A stretch of 7,943 nt of DNA from Lysobacterales bacterium (lineage in GTDB: Bacteria > Pseudomonadota > Gammaproteobacteria > Xanthomonadales > S139-57), in NCBI GenBank assembly GCA_026993285.1, contig JALWTZ010000105.1, forward strand, positions 1-7,943, read 5' to 3'. Below the pieces are notes generated by a model, which worked only from the letters and a program-made list of their open reading frames with translations, did no database searches and had not been told where the DNA came from. Positions within the stretch are counted from its first letter, which is position 1. Every line of letters starts with the position of its first letter. Below are positions 1 through 6,225 of this stretch, in pieces. The position numbers and the translations under genes were made by a program.

Positions 1-947
1 ATGGAGCCTTCATAGCGGGCGATGCCCATTTCCACCAGGTGGTTGGCGGCCACCTTGGCCTGTTCGAACAGGGGGGCCACCAGGCCGTAGCAGACATTGC
101 GGTGCTGCACGCATTCGCCCACGGCATAGACCCGCGGGTCGTAGGTTTGCATGGTGTCGTTGACCACCACCCCCTTCTCGCAATAGATGCCGGCCTTCTG
201 GGCCAGTTCGATGTTGGGGCGAATGCCCACGGCCATCACCACCAGGTCGGCTTCGATCTCCGAGCCGTCGGCAAAGCGCAGGCCGGAAACCCGTTCCCCA
301 CCCAGTACTTCCGAGGTGGAGGTTTCCATGAGGAATTGCATGCCCCGCTCTTCCAGCGAGGTTTTCAGCAGTGCGGCGGCGGGGGCGTCCAGCTGGCGCT
401 CCATCAGCCGGTCCATCAGGTGGACCACGGTGACATCCATGCCGTTTTTCATCAGGCCGTTGGCGGCTTCCAGGCCCAACAGGCCGCCACCGATGACCAC
501 GGCCTTCTTGTATTTGCCGGCGGCTTCCAGCATGGATTCCACATCGGCAATATCACGGAAGCCGATGACGCCTTCCTTGTCCGCGCCGGGCACGGGGATG
601 ATGAAGGGGTTGGAACCGGTGGCCAGCAGCAGGCGGTCGTAGGGCACTTCCAGCCCGCTTTGGGAAACCACCACTCGTTTGACCCGGTTGATTTCCACCA
701 CCGGGTCGCCGGTGTGCAGGGTGATGCCGTTGTCGTCATACCAGGCCTGATCATTGAGGATGATGTCATCCACGGTCTTCTCACCGGCCAGTACCGGTGA
801 AAGCATGATCCGGTTGTAGTTGGTCCACGGCTCGGCGCCGAAGACGGTGATGTCGTATTTGTCGGCATCCAGCTTCAGCAATTCTTCCAGGGTGCGTACC
901 CCGGCCATGCCGTTGCCGATGAGAACCAGTTTTTCTTTCATGACCAT
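1..947 (-). CDS. nirB: NAD(P)H-nitrite reductase large subunit, N-terminal part (runs off left edge)
   Basis: This is the FAD/NAD(P)H-binding half of a cytoplasmic nitrite reductase that reduces nitrite to ammonium using a downstream siroheme/4Fe-4S module, which lies outside the window. About 315 codons are visible of a family that is usually 800-850 residues. Motifs seen: the FAD dinucleotide fold GNGMAG (residues 11-16), LLLATGSNPF, the NAD(P)H-binding fold VVIGGGLLGLEAA (about 150-162), and the second FAD motif YAVGEC (about 274-279). The visible part ends in HLVEMGIARYEGS, as in NirB/NasD proteins. Two in-frame ATGs are possible (947 and 941). AAGG on the minus strand lies 6 nt before 947 and 12 nt before 941; homologues usually start near the second (MKEKLVLIGNG), so the choice is open. 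It is preceded by a sigma-54 promoter and an NtrC-like site, which suggests an assimilatory (NasD-type) role under nitrogen control. A stand-alone flavin reductase is less likely given the NirB-specific N-terminal sequence. Confidence 0.93.
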   Translation of the reverse strand, partial: MVMKEKLVLIGNGMAGVRTLEELLKLDADKYDITVFGAEPWTNYNRIMLSPVLAGEKTVDDIILNDQAWYDDNGITLHTGDPVVEINRVKRVVVSQSGLEVPYDRLLLATGSNPFIIPVPGADKEGVIGFRDIADVESMLEAAGKYKKAVVIGGGLLGLEAANGLMKNGMDVTVVHLMDRLMERQLDAPAAALLKTSLEERGMQFLMETSTSEVLGGERVSGLRFADGSEIEADLVVMAVGIRPNIELAQKAGIYCEKGVVVNDTMQTYDPRVYAVGECVQHRNVCYGLVAPLFEQAKVAANHLVEMGIARYEGS

Positions 948-981
948 TGGCTGCCTTCAGTTTTTGCGTTACCTGCTTGTG

Positions 982-997
982 TGCAAAAACCTTGCCA
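982..997 (-). promoter_or_regulatory. sigma-54 (RpoN) -24/-12 promoter for nirB
   Basis: Read on the minus strand the sequence is TGGCAAG-GTTT-TTGCA. This matches the RpoN consensus TGGCACG-N4-TTGCW at every position except one (A for C in the -24 box), with the exact GG-to-GC spacing. The predicted start of transcription is near position 971, about 24 nt before the 947 ATG. Sigma-54 promoters need an activator bound upstream, and a matching NtrC-like palindrome is present. Assimilatory nitrate/nitrite genes are a classic RpoN/NtrC target (for example the Klebsiella nas operon). Confidence 0.82.
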
Positions 998-1048
998 TTG
1001 ATAAAATCCCTGAAAACTCAGCAAGTTGAGAGTACGTCCATTGACAGG

Positions 1049-1065
1049 CGCACCAACACGGTGCA
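1049..1065 (-). promoter_or_regulatory. NtrC-type enhancer site upstream of nirB
   Basis: On the minus strand this is TGCAC-CGTGTTG-GTGCG, on the plus strand CGCACCAACACGGTGCA. It matches the NtrC dyad TGCAC-N7-GTGCA at 9 of 10 half-site bases with the correct 17-bp length. Its centre (1057) lies about 86 bp upstream of the predicted nirB start, a workable distance for an enhancer-binding protein acting on a sigma-54 promoter. The combination of site, spacing and promoter makes nitrogen-limitation control of nirB likely. Confidence 0.75.
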
Positions 1066-1080
1066 CGCCATCAGCATTCA

Positions 1081-1097
1081 TGCCCTGCATCGGTACG
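1081..1097 (-). promoter_or_regulatory. possible second, weak NtrC site
   Basis: The plus-strand sequence TGCCC-TGCATCG-GTACG matches the NtrC dyad at 7 of 10 half-site bases. Its centre is 32 bp from that of the strong site, about three helical turns and similar to the spacing of paired NtrC sites at enterobacterial glnA. It is weak alone; the phasing is the main reason to list it. Confidence 0.3.
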
Positions 1098-1115
1098 ATA
1101 GCAGCCGATACCCGC

Positions 1116-2594
1116 TCAATCGGCCGGCACGGCCCGGCTTTGACCCCATTCCCGCAGGGCCTGCACCTTTTCGGCCATCACATGCGACAGTGGGTGGGTG
1201 TTTTTCAGCGCCGCGAGAATATGACTGTCGTTCAGGTCTTCCTGGCGGGCATAGGCCTGATACAAACCGGAAACCACGGCCTGTTCGATTTCCGCGCCGG
1301 AAAACCCTTCGGCGTGGTTGGCCAGTTCGTCCAGATCGAAGTTTTCCGGATCCTGCTCGCGTTTTTGCAGGTGGATACGGAAAATCTCCCTGCGCACCTC
1401 GTGGTCGGGCAGGTCCACGAAGAAGATTTCATCCAGCCGGCCCTTGCGCATCAGTTCCGGCGGCAGGGCGCTGATGTCATTGGCGGTGGCCACCAGAAAC
1501 ACCGGGTGCCGGCGCTCCGAAAGCCAGTTGAGCAGGGTGCCGAGCATGCGTTTGGAGGTACCTTCGTCGGAATCGCTGGTGGCCACGCCCTTCTCGATTT
1601 CATCCACCCAGAGCACGCAGGGTGCCATGATGTCGGCGGTTTTCAGTGATTCGCGCAGATTGCGCTCGCTTTCACCATGGTACTTGTTGTACAGGCTGGC
1701 CAGATCCAGCCGCAGCAGCGGCAGGCCGTAGAGACCGGCCACGGCCTTGGCCGCCAGCGATTTGCCACCCCCCTGCACGCCCAGCAACAGCACACCGCGC
1801 GGGCTGTCCAGGCCCGGCAGGGGTTTGTCGGCAAAAAAGGCCGGCTTGCGCAGTTCCAGCCAGTGCTTGAGCTTGCGCAGCCCGGCCACCTCGGAAAAGC
1901 GGGCGGTTTCGTATTCAAACTGCAACACGCCGCCCTGGCTGAGCAGCTCGAACTTGGCCTGCATCACCTGTGGCAGGTCCTCATCCGTGATGGCACCGTC
2001 ATGGTAGATGGCGTTGCGGGCCAGCCGGCGGGCGTCTTTCAGGGTCAGACCCTGCAGGGTACGCACCAGCTGTTCCAGGCTGCGCTTGTGCACCTTCACC
2101 CGGCGGCCATCGTGTCGCCGGGACCAGTTGAAGGCTTCCTCGCGAATCATGGCTTCCAGTTCCGCGCTGCCGGGCAGTTGCAGATCATAACGGTGGGCAA
2201 TGGGCTGCAGGCCTGGCGGTAGCGGGATTTTCGGCCCGATGATGGCCAGCGTATGTTCCGCCTGTTGTTGCTGGCAGATTTCCTTGATCAGACGGATATT
2301 GACCGGGTCTTCCAGCCAGGGGGCGAAATCCAGCAACAGGTAAACGCTTTTCTCCCGGTTTTGCAGGATGCGCCGCAGGGTGGCTTGCGGGCTGGTATCC
2401 TGCCCCGGCGCCGGGGGCATGTCCATGTCCAGCCGTACCAGCCCGTGGGTGACCGACCAGCGGTACAGGGGCTTCCAGAACTCGGAAAGACAGCCCTGAA
2501 AGGCCTCGATGGCACGGATTTCTTCATGGGTTTCCACCACCACCAGCGGGGTGGCGGCCTTGAGCAGGATGGCCAGGTCAGGATGTTTCTGCAT
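1116..2594 (-). CDS. Ycf46-like AAA+ ATPase
   Basis: A 492-residue soluble protein with one C-terminal AAA+ module. The N-terminal ~230 residues form the less conserved domain typical of Ycf46 (opening LAILLKAATPLVVVETHEE, where the family has a similar strand-and-acid motif). Then come Walker A GVQGGGKS (272-279), Walker B VLWVDE (327-332), sensor-1 Asn (ATAND, about 372), the second region of homology with LMRKGRLDEIFFVDLPD (381-397, probable arginine finger R384 or R386), and the helical lid with GFSGAEIEQA (430-439). Length and layout match cyanobacterial/proteobacterial Ycf46, a family with no settled biochemical role; in cyanobacteria it has been linked to inorganic-carbon use. The start overlaps the end of the upstream transporter gene by 17 nt. 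No good Shine-Dalgarno sequence is seen, so translational coupling is likely. No intrinsic terminator is visible after the stop, so some read-through into nirB is possible. A plain protease or FtsH role is unlikely because no zinc-protease motif is present. Confidence 0.88.
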   Translation of the reverse strand: MQKHPDLAILLKAATPLVVVETHEEIRAIEAFQGCLSEFWKPLYRWSVTHGLVRLDMDMPPAPGQDTSPQATLRRILQNREKSVYLLLDFAPWLEDPVNIRLIKEICQQQQAEHTLAIIGPKIPLPPGLQPIAHRYDLQLPGSAELEAMIREEAFNWSRRHDGRRVKVHKRSLEQLVRTLQGLTLKDARRLARNAIYHDGAITDEDLPQVMQAKFELLSQGGVLQFEYETARFSEVAGLRKLKHWLELRKPAFFADKPLPGLDSPRGVLLLGVQGGGKSLAAKAVAGLYGLPLLRLDLASLYNKYHGESERNLRESLKTADIMAPCVLWVDEIEKGVATSDSDEGTSKRMLGTLLNWLSERRHPVFLVATANDISALPPELMRKGRLDEIFFVDLPDHEVRREIFRIHLQKREQDPENFDLDELANHAEGFSGAEIEQAVVSGLYQAYARQEDLNDSHILAALKNTHPLSHVMAEKVQALREWGQSRAVPAD

Positions 2595-3450
2595 GTTTTT
2601 TCAGGGATCCGATATAGATGCCTGCCAGTGTAATACAAACCCCGGCCACTTCGCCCGCGCTCATGGGGCGCTGCAGAAAAAGCACATCCCAGACATAGGA
2701 AAAGGTAGGCTGCAACAACAGCAACAGGGCAATGCGCGCCGTGGGCAGGCGGGGCATGGCACCGGTGATCAGTACCCAGCCCAGTACCTGGCACAGGCTG
2801 CCATAGGCCAGCAGTACCAGCAGGGCGCGCAGATCTGGCAGTACCAGTGACTCACCCTGATGCCCGGCGGCCAGTCCGAGAAAACCGGCAGCAAACAGGC
2901 TCATCCAGAACAGGTTGACACGCGTTTCTTCCCGCGCATTGCCTTGTTGCACCCGTTTCATGGTCAGCATGAATGCCGTGTAAGCCAATGCCGTGGCCAA
3001 ACCCAGCCAGATACCCAGCCGGTAGTCCGCATTAAAATCTGCCCAGCCCTGCCCCACCTGCAGCCACAGGCCGGCCACTGCCAGCAACGCACCGATGAAA
3101 TAGCCCGGCCACAAGCGCTCGCGATACAACATCCAGGCGGCCAGGGGCATGACAAAGACCTGCAAATTGGCCAGCAATGTGGCCAGTCCCGGGCCTATAT
3201 AAAGAATGGACTGATGCCAGAAGCCCAAATCCAGCGCGAAGAATAAAGCGGCCAGTGCCAATGTGCCCCCCTGCCGCCAGGGCAAGCGGATCGGGCTGCG
3301 GCTGATATACAGCCAGCCCAGCAGTACGGCGGCACCAATAGCCATACGCCAGAAACCGGAAGTGGCCGCGGACACACCGGCAACGGCCACAAACAGGGAA
3401 GAAAAACTGATCAGGAACGCACCCAGCGTCATTCGGGAGCTTGCTTGCAT
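2578..3450 (-). CDS. EamA/DMT-family inner-membrane transporter
   Basis: A 290-residue protein with about ten hydrophobic segments (roughly residues 8-27, 31-50, 62-82, 85-108, 115-132, 145-164, 179-197, 207-229, 239-258, 266-283) arranged as two five-helix EamA repeats. The second repeat carries the usual late signature (LQPTFSYVWDVLFLQRPMSAGEVAG, about 246-270). EamA proteins are drug/metabolite carriers that often export amino acids or other small molecules; the substrate cannot be read from the sequence. The ATG at 3450 is the best start: an in-frame TGA sits seven codons upstream. The Shine-Dalgarno sequence is weak (GGA, 2 nt before the ATG). The gene overlaps the downstream AAA ATPase gene by 17 nt, so the two form one transcription unit. 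The divergent argS leader region lies upstream and probably contains its promoter. Confidence 0.88.
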   Translation of the reverse strand: MQASSRMTLGAFLISFSSLFVAVAGVSAATSGFWRMAIGAAVLLGWLYISRSPIRLPWRQGGTLALAALFFALDLGFWHQSILYIGPGLATLLANLQVFVMPLAAWMLYRERLWPGYFIGALLAVAGLWLQVGQGWADFNADYRLGIWLGLATALAYTAFMLTMKRVQQGNAREETRVNLFWMSLFAAGFLGLAAGHQGESLVLPDLRALLVLLAYGSLCQVLGWVLITGAMPRLPTARIALLLLLQPTFSYVWDVLFLQRPMSAGEVAGVCITLAGIYIGSLKKHAETS

Positions 3451-3604
3451 GGTCCAGGAACACTCAGAAAATCAACCCCACGGATTGCAGCACGAATGCC
3501 GGCAAACCTCCAGAAAAAATTTATTCATTGATAGTTCAATAAGTTAAAGCCATTTCCTAAAGTAAAGTGTTGCATTATGTATTGGCTTCAAGTTACTATT
3601 TTTT
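3451..3604. other. AT-rich divergent promoter region between eamA-type gene and argS leader
   Basis: About 150 bp without a supported protein gene. From about 3515 to 3604 it is clearly richer in A and T than the GC-rich surroundings, as expected for divergent promoters. On the minus strand CATAAT (near 3573-3578) is a five-of-six -10 match but has no good -35 at the right distance. On the plus strand TTGCAT (3570-3575) and TACTAT (3594-3599), 18 bp apart, could start an RNA near 3606. Neither is strong enough to assign with confidence. Confidence 0.4.
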
Positions 3605-3715
3605 CAGGGATTACTCCCTGGCTTGAATCACCACGATTCAGTCTTGCGGTGAACTTGTCTGTCAAGCATCCACCGTTTACCCCATTTGAAGCCGCGTTCA
3701 TCGCGGCTTTTTTTT
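3600..3715 (+). ncRNA. candidate structured RNA or argS attenuator leader
   Basis: Three consecutive short hairpins precede an intrinsic terminator. H1 is CAGGGA/TCCCTG (3605-3610 with 3615-3620, loop TTAC). H2 is TGAATC/GATTCA (3624-3629 with 3635-3640, loop ACCAC). H3 is CGGTG/CACCG (3647-3651 with 3671-3675) with an inner CTTG/CAAG stem (3654-3657 with 3663-3666). The terminator hairpin and eight Ts end at 3715. No protein gene on the plus strand precedes this terminator. Although a reading frame is open through it into argS, there is no Shine-Dalgarno sequence at its ATG (3577). Bases 3646-3654 can instead pair with 3696-3704 inside the terminator, so a cis-acting attenuator for argS is possible. 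A separate trans-acting sRNA is the alternative. I do not recognise a known RNA family. The 5' end is a guess. Confidence 0.45.
3689..3715 (+). terminator. intrinsic terminator upstream of argS
   Basis: A perfect GC-rich stem, AAGCCGCG (3689-3696) with CGCGGCTT (3702-3709), has a five-base loop TTCAT. It is followed by an uninterrupted run of eight Ts (3708-3715; the first two can also pair in the stem). The T-run is on the plus strand only, so it stops transcription heading toward argS. It ends 62 nt before the argS start codon and follows no plus-strand protein gene in the window. Confidence 0.88.
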
Positions 3716-3743
3716 CGCCTGCGCTCAGTGTTCAGGGTAAAAT
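3715..3743 (+). promoter_or_regulatory. possible sigma-70 promoter for argS
   Basis: TAAAAT (3738-3743) is a five-of-six match to the -10 box; the -35 candidate TCGCCT (3715-3720), 17 bp upstream, matches at only three of six bases. The predicted start near 3750 would give a leader of about 28 nt before the GTG at 3778. It lies just after the terminator, so argS could be transcribed independently of the RNA upstream. The same bases also precede the alternative ATG at 3742. Confidence 0.3.
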
Positions 3744-3777
3744 GGCCCGCTTTCCCCGAATCACAGGCAGATCGACA

Positions 3778-5538
3778 GTGAAAGAGGCGCTGATTCCCCT
3801 GCTCCAGCAGGGTGTGAACACCCTGAAACAGGCCGGTGTGCTACCCGAAGACCTGCAAACCCCCATTCGTCTGGACCACAGCAAGAACCCGGCTCACGGT
3901 GACCTGGCCACCAACCTGGCGCTGATGCTGGCCAAGCCGGCGGGCATGAACCCCCGTGAACTGGCCGAACGCCTGCTGCAGGCCCTGCCTGAAAACGACC
4001 TGATTGCCAAAACGGAAGTGGCCGGCCCCGGCTTTATCAATTTCTTTCTCCAGGCCGATGCCGGCTTCTCCCTGCTGCATGACATCACCGCTCAGGGTTC
4101 GGGCTTCGGCGCCACCCGGGTACCCGAAGCCTGCCGCGTTACCGTGGAATTTGTTTCCGCCAACCCCACCGGCCCCCTGCATGTGGGGCACGGGCGCGGC
4201 GCGGCCTATGGCGCTTCACTGGCCAATGTGCTGCGGGCAACCGGCTACGAGGTGCAGACGGAATACTATGTCAATGATGCCGGCCGGCAGATGCACATCC
4301 TTGCCACCTCGGTGTGGTTGCGCTACCTGGAGGCCTGTGGCGAGCCGGTGCGTTTCCCCGACAACGGCTATCGCGGTGATTACATTCACGACATCGCCCG
4401 GGCCATTCATGCCACCGACGGTGAACGCTGGCATCAACCCTGGGATGCCGTCGCCCAGGGCCTGCCGCCCGATGAACAACAGGGTGGGGACAAGGAAAAG
4501 CATGTGGATGCCCTGATCGAGCGGGCCCAGTCCCTGCTGGGCGAGGCGGGTTATGCGCGCTTTTTCGATGCGGCGCTGCAAGACATCCTCGCTGGTATCC
4601 GCAAGGATCTGGAGGATTTTGGCGTGGTCTACGACGAGTGGTTTTCCGAACGCTCGCTGGTGGATTCCGGCGCCATTGACCGCGCACTGGAGGCACTGAA
4701 GGCCGCCGATGCCGTCTATGAGAAAAACGGCGCCCTGTGGTTTGCCGCCAGCCGCTACGGTGACGAGAAAGACCGGGTGGTGGTGCGCGACAATGGCCAG
4801 ACCACCTATTTTGCTTCTGATATTGCCTATTTTCTCAACAAGCTGGAGCGGGGCTTTGAAAAGGCCCTGTATGTTTTCGGAGCCGATCACCATGGCTATG
4901 TGCCCCGTCTGCGCGCGGTGGCCCGCGGGCTGGGCAAGGACCCGGATGTGCTGGAAATCCCGCTGGTGCAATTCGCCGTGCTCTGGCGCGGAGGGAAAAA
5001 GGTGCAGATGTCCACCCGTTCCGGCCAGTTTGTCACCCTGCGCGAGCTGATGGAAGAAGTGGGCAGTGATGCCGCCCGTTTCTTCTACGTCATGCGTTCC
5101 CACGAGCAGCATCTGGATTTCGATCTGGACCTGGCCACCTCGCGCAGCAATGAAAACCCGGTCTACACCATCCAGTACGCCCATGCGCGGGTATGCAGCC
5201 TGTTCCGCCAGGCCGGGGAACGCGGGCTGTCCCGCCCGGCAGACTGGGCCAGCGTGGATACGGGCGTACTCCAGGCGGACGCCGAACGCGAACTGGTAAA
5301 GTTTCTGGGCCGCTACAGTGAACAGCTGATCCAGGCCTCGCGCAAACGCGCGCCCCATGTGCTGGCTCACTACCTGCGTGAACTGGCCCACCACTTCCAC
5401 AGCTGGTACAACGGCCATCCGGTACTGGTGGATGAAACCGAACTGCGCCATGGCCGCATGCTGCTGGCAGAGGCCTGCCGGCAGGTGATTGCCAACGGTC
5501 TGTCCCTGCTGGGCGTGACCGCGCCGGAGAAGATGTAG
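3778..5538 (+). CDS. argS: arginyl-tRNA synthetase (class I)
   Basis: Charges tRNA-Arg with arginine in the cytoplasm. From the GTG at 3778 the protein is 586 residues, close to the Pseudomonas enzyme, and its N-terminus (KEALIPLLQQGVNTLKQ, then HGDLATNLALMLAKPAGMNPREL) aligns with that family. Domains in order: N-terminal Add1 tRNA D-loop-binding domain (about 1-100, with AGPGFINFF), Rossmann catalytic core with the HIGH signature SANPTGPLHVGH (127-138), the KMSKS-equivalent loop VQMSTRSG (about 409-416), and the C-terminal DALR anticodon-binding helical domain beginning near SNENPVYTIQYAHARV (about 456-471). An AGG lies 10 nt before the GTG. The frame stays open upstream to an ATG at 3577, but that stretch is terminator and hairpin sequence. 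An ATG at 3742, preceded by AGGG, would add 12 residues and is the main alternative start. The downstream SPOR gene starts 2 nt after the stop. Confidence 0.96.
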   Translation: MKEALIPLLQQGVNTLKQAGVLPEDLQTPIRLDHSKNPAHGDLATNLALMLAKPAGMNPRELAERLLQALPENDLIAKTEVAGPGFINFFLQADAGFSLLHDITAQGSGFGATRVPEACRVTVEFVSANPTGPLHVGHGRGAAYGASLANVLRATGYEVQTEYYVNDAGRQMHILATSVWLRYLEACGEPVRFPDNGYRGDYIHDIARAIHATDGERWHQPWDAVAQGLPPDEQQGGDKEKHVDALIERAQSLLGEAGYARFFDAALQDILAGIRKDLEDFGVVYDEWFSERSLVDSGAIDRALEALKAADAVYEKNGALWFAASRYGDEKDRVVVRDNGQTTYFASDIAYFLNKLERGFEKALYVFGADHHGYVPRLRAVARGLGKDPDVLEIPLVQFAVLWRGGKKVQMSTRSGQFVTLRELMEEVGSDAARFFYVMRSHEQHLDFDLDLATSRSNENPVYTIQYAHARVCSLFRQAGERGLSRPADWASVDTGVLQADAERELVKFLGRYSEQLIQASRKRAPHVLAHYLRELAHHFHSWYNGHPVLVDETELRHGRMLLAEACRQVIANGLSLLGVTAPEKM

Positions 5539-5540
5539 AC

Positions 5541-6092
5541 ATGGCCCGGCGCAAGCGCAGGGCAGGCGGGCGAAAAAAGCCGGTTCCGGGCTGGGTCTGG
5601 CTGTTGATGGGCCTGGTACTGGGGCTGGGCCTGGCCACCGGGGCCTGGCTCGCCGGGCTGGTCAAGCCAGCGGAAAAACCCTTGCCCAAACCGGCGGCAC
5701 ACCCGAAACCGCCACGGGACAAGGCCGAAGACCTGCCCATCCAGCCACTGAAAAAACCCGATTACAATTTTTATGATGCCCTGGAATCGGACAAGGCCCA
5801 ACTGCCCCAGATTCAGCAACAACCCGCCAGCAGAGAAACGGCAGGCTACCGCTACTGGTTGCAGCTCGGTGCCTTTCGCAAGGCCAGCGATGCCGATGCC
5901 CTCAAGGCCCGGCTGGCCCTGATGGGGGTGGAATCCAGCATCCTGGTCAGCAACAGCAACGGCCAGCGCTGGCACAAGGTGCGGGTCGGGCCATTCGAAG
6001 GCAAACGGGCCCGACAAGCCATGCTGCGTAAACTGCAGGGTGCCGGGTACGAGCCCCTGCTGTTGCGCGACAGGGCGGAGGCACGGCCCTGA
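5541..6092 (+). CDS. FtsN-like SPOR-domain membrane protein
   Basis: A 183-residue bitopic protein. It has a basic cytoplasmic tail rich in Arg/Lys (1-13), one membrane helix (about 17-40), and a Pro/Lys-rich periplasmic linker (42-73). A short YNFYDAL motif (75-81) resembles the conserved FYxxL-type segment of FtsN-like proteins. The C-terminal SPOR domain spans about 103-176 (YWLQLGAF, then WHKVRVGPF and a GY near the end). SPOR domains bind glycan strands stripped of stem peptides at the division septum, so a role in cell division or septal wall remodelling is likely. It is far shorter than E. coli FtsN (319 residues). It starts 2 nt after argS, with GGAGA inside the argS end as its ribosome site (10 nt spacing), so the two are co-transcribed; the same argS-SPOR order is known in pseudomonads. 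Whether it is the essential FtsN or a paralogue cannot be told from the window. Confidence 0.88.
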   Translation: MARRKRRAGGRKKPVPGWVWLLMGLVLGLGLATGAWLAGLVKPAEKPLPKPAAHPKPPRDKAEDLPIQPLKKPDYNFYDALESDKAQLPQIQQQPASRETAGYRYWLQLGAFRKASDADALKARLALMGVESSILVSNSNGQRWHKVRVGPFEGKRARQAMLRKLQGAGYEPLLLRDRAEARP

Positions 6093-6100
6093 ACCGGCCG

Positions 6101-6117
6101 GTTGGGCTTATCCCAAC
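6101..6117 (+). other. hairpin just downstream of the SPOR gene
   Basis: Perfect 6-bp stem GTTGGG/CCCAAC (6101-6106 with 6112-6117) around a CTTAT loop, starting 9 nt after the SPOR stop codon. No T-run follows on either strand, so it is not a standard intrinsic terminator. It could slow 3' decay or mark a weak transcript end before gap. Confidence 0.4.
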
Positions 6118-6124
6118 GGAAAGG

Positions 6125-6153
6125 TTGCAAGCGTGTCCAAGCTGGGAAAGAAT
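6125..6153 (+). promoter_or_regulatory. possible sigma-70 promoter for gap
   Basis: TTGCAA (6125-6130) and AAGAAT (6148-6153) each match the consensus at four of six bases and are exactly 17 bp apart; transcription would start near 6160. A second -10-like box, TTTAAT (6167-6172, five of six), lacks a -35 partner. The leader would be about 65 nt and contains a TGCCGG direct repeat (near 6177-6190). Confidence 0.35.
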
Positions 6154-6225
6154 CCCTGATTCGTCTTTTAATTCCGTGCCGGAGTGCCGGGGGAACCAAC
6201 CGATTTCACATGAGGAGTTAGATCC

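Noticed and set aside
39..800. 253-codon plus-strand open frame at the left edge
   Set aside because: It is antisense to nirB, whose FAD and NAD(P)H motifs are unmistakable on the minus strand.
987..1003. IHF site overlapping the nirB promoter (TATCAA on the minus strand)
   Set aside because: Only the first half of the IHF consensus matches, and it overlaps the -24 element rather than lying between enhancer and promoter.
1089..1111. Inverted repeat ATCGG...CCGAT after the ATPase stop codon, considered as a terminator
   Set aside because: The stem is only 5-6 bp, the loop is 11 nt or more and no T-run follows on the minus strand.
1026..1649. 207-codon plus-strand open frame overlapping the nirB promoter region and the ATPase gene end
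   Set aside because: Mostly antisense to the Ycf46-like ATPase; no ribosome site and no recognisable domain.
3461..3511. Possible short leader peptide on the minus strand after a GGAGG, before the transporter gene
   Set aside because: Only poor start codons (a TTG too close, a GTG 13 nt away) and about 10-14 codons; nothing distinguishes it from chance.
3600..3690. tRNA or T-box-like element in the argS leader
   Set aside because: No cloverleaf, no TTCRANNC T-arm and no T-box sequence; the hairpins are simple and short.
4216..5451. 411-codon open frame on the minus strand inside argS
   Set aside because: Antisense shadow of ArgS in GC-rich DNA with no recognisable domain.
6101..6117. Intrinsic terminator for the argS-SPOR unit
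   Set aside because: The stem is perfect but short and has no T-run on either strand, so it is listed only as a hairpin.
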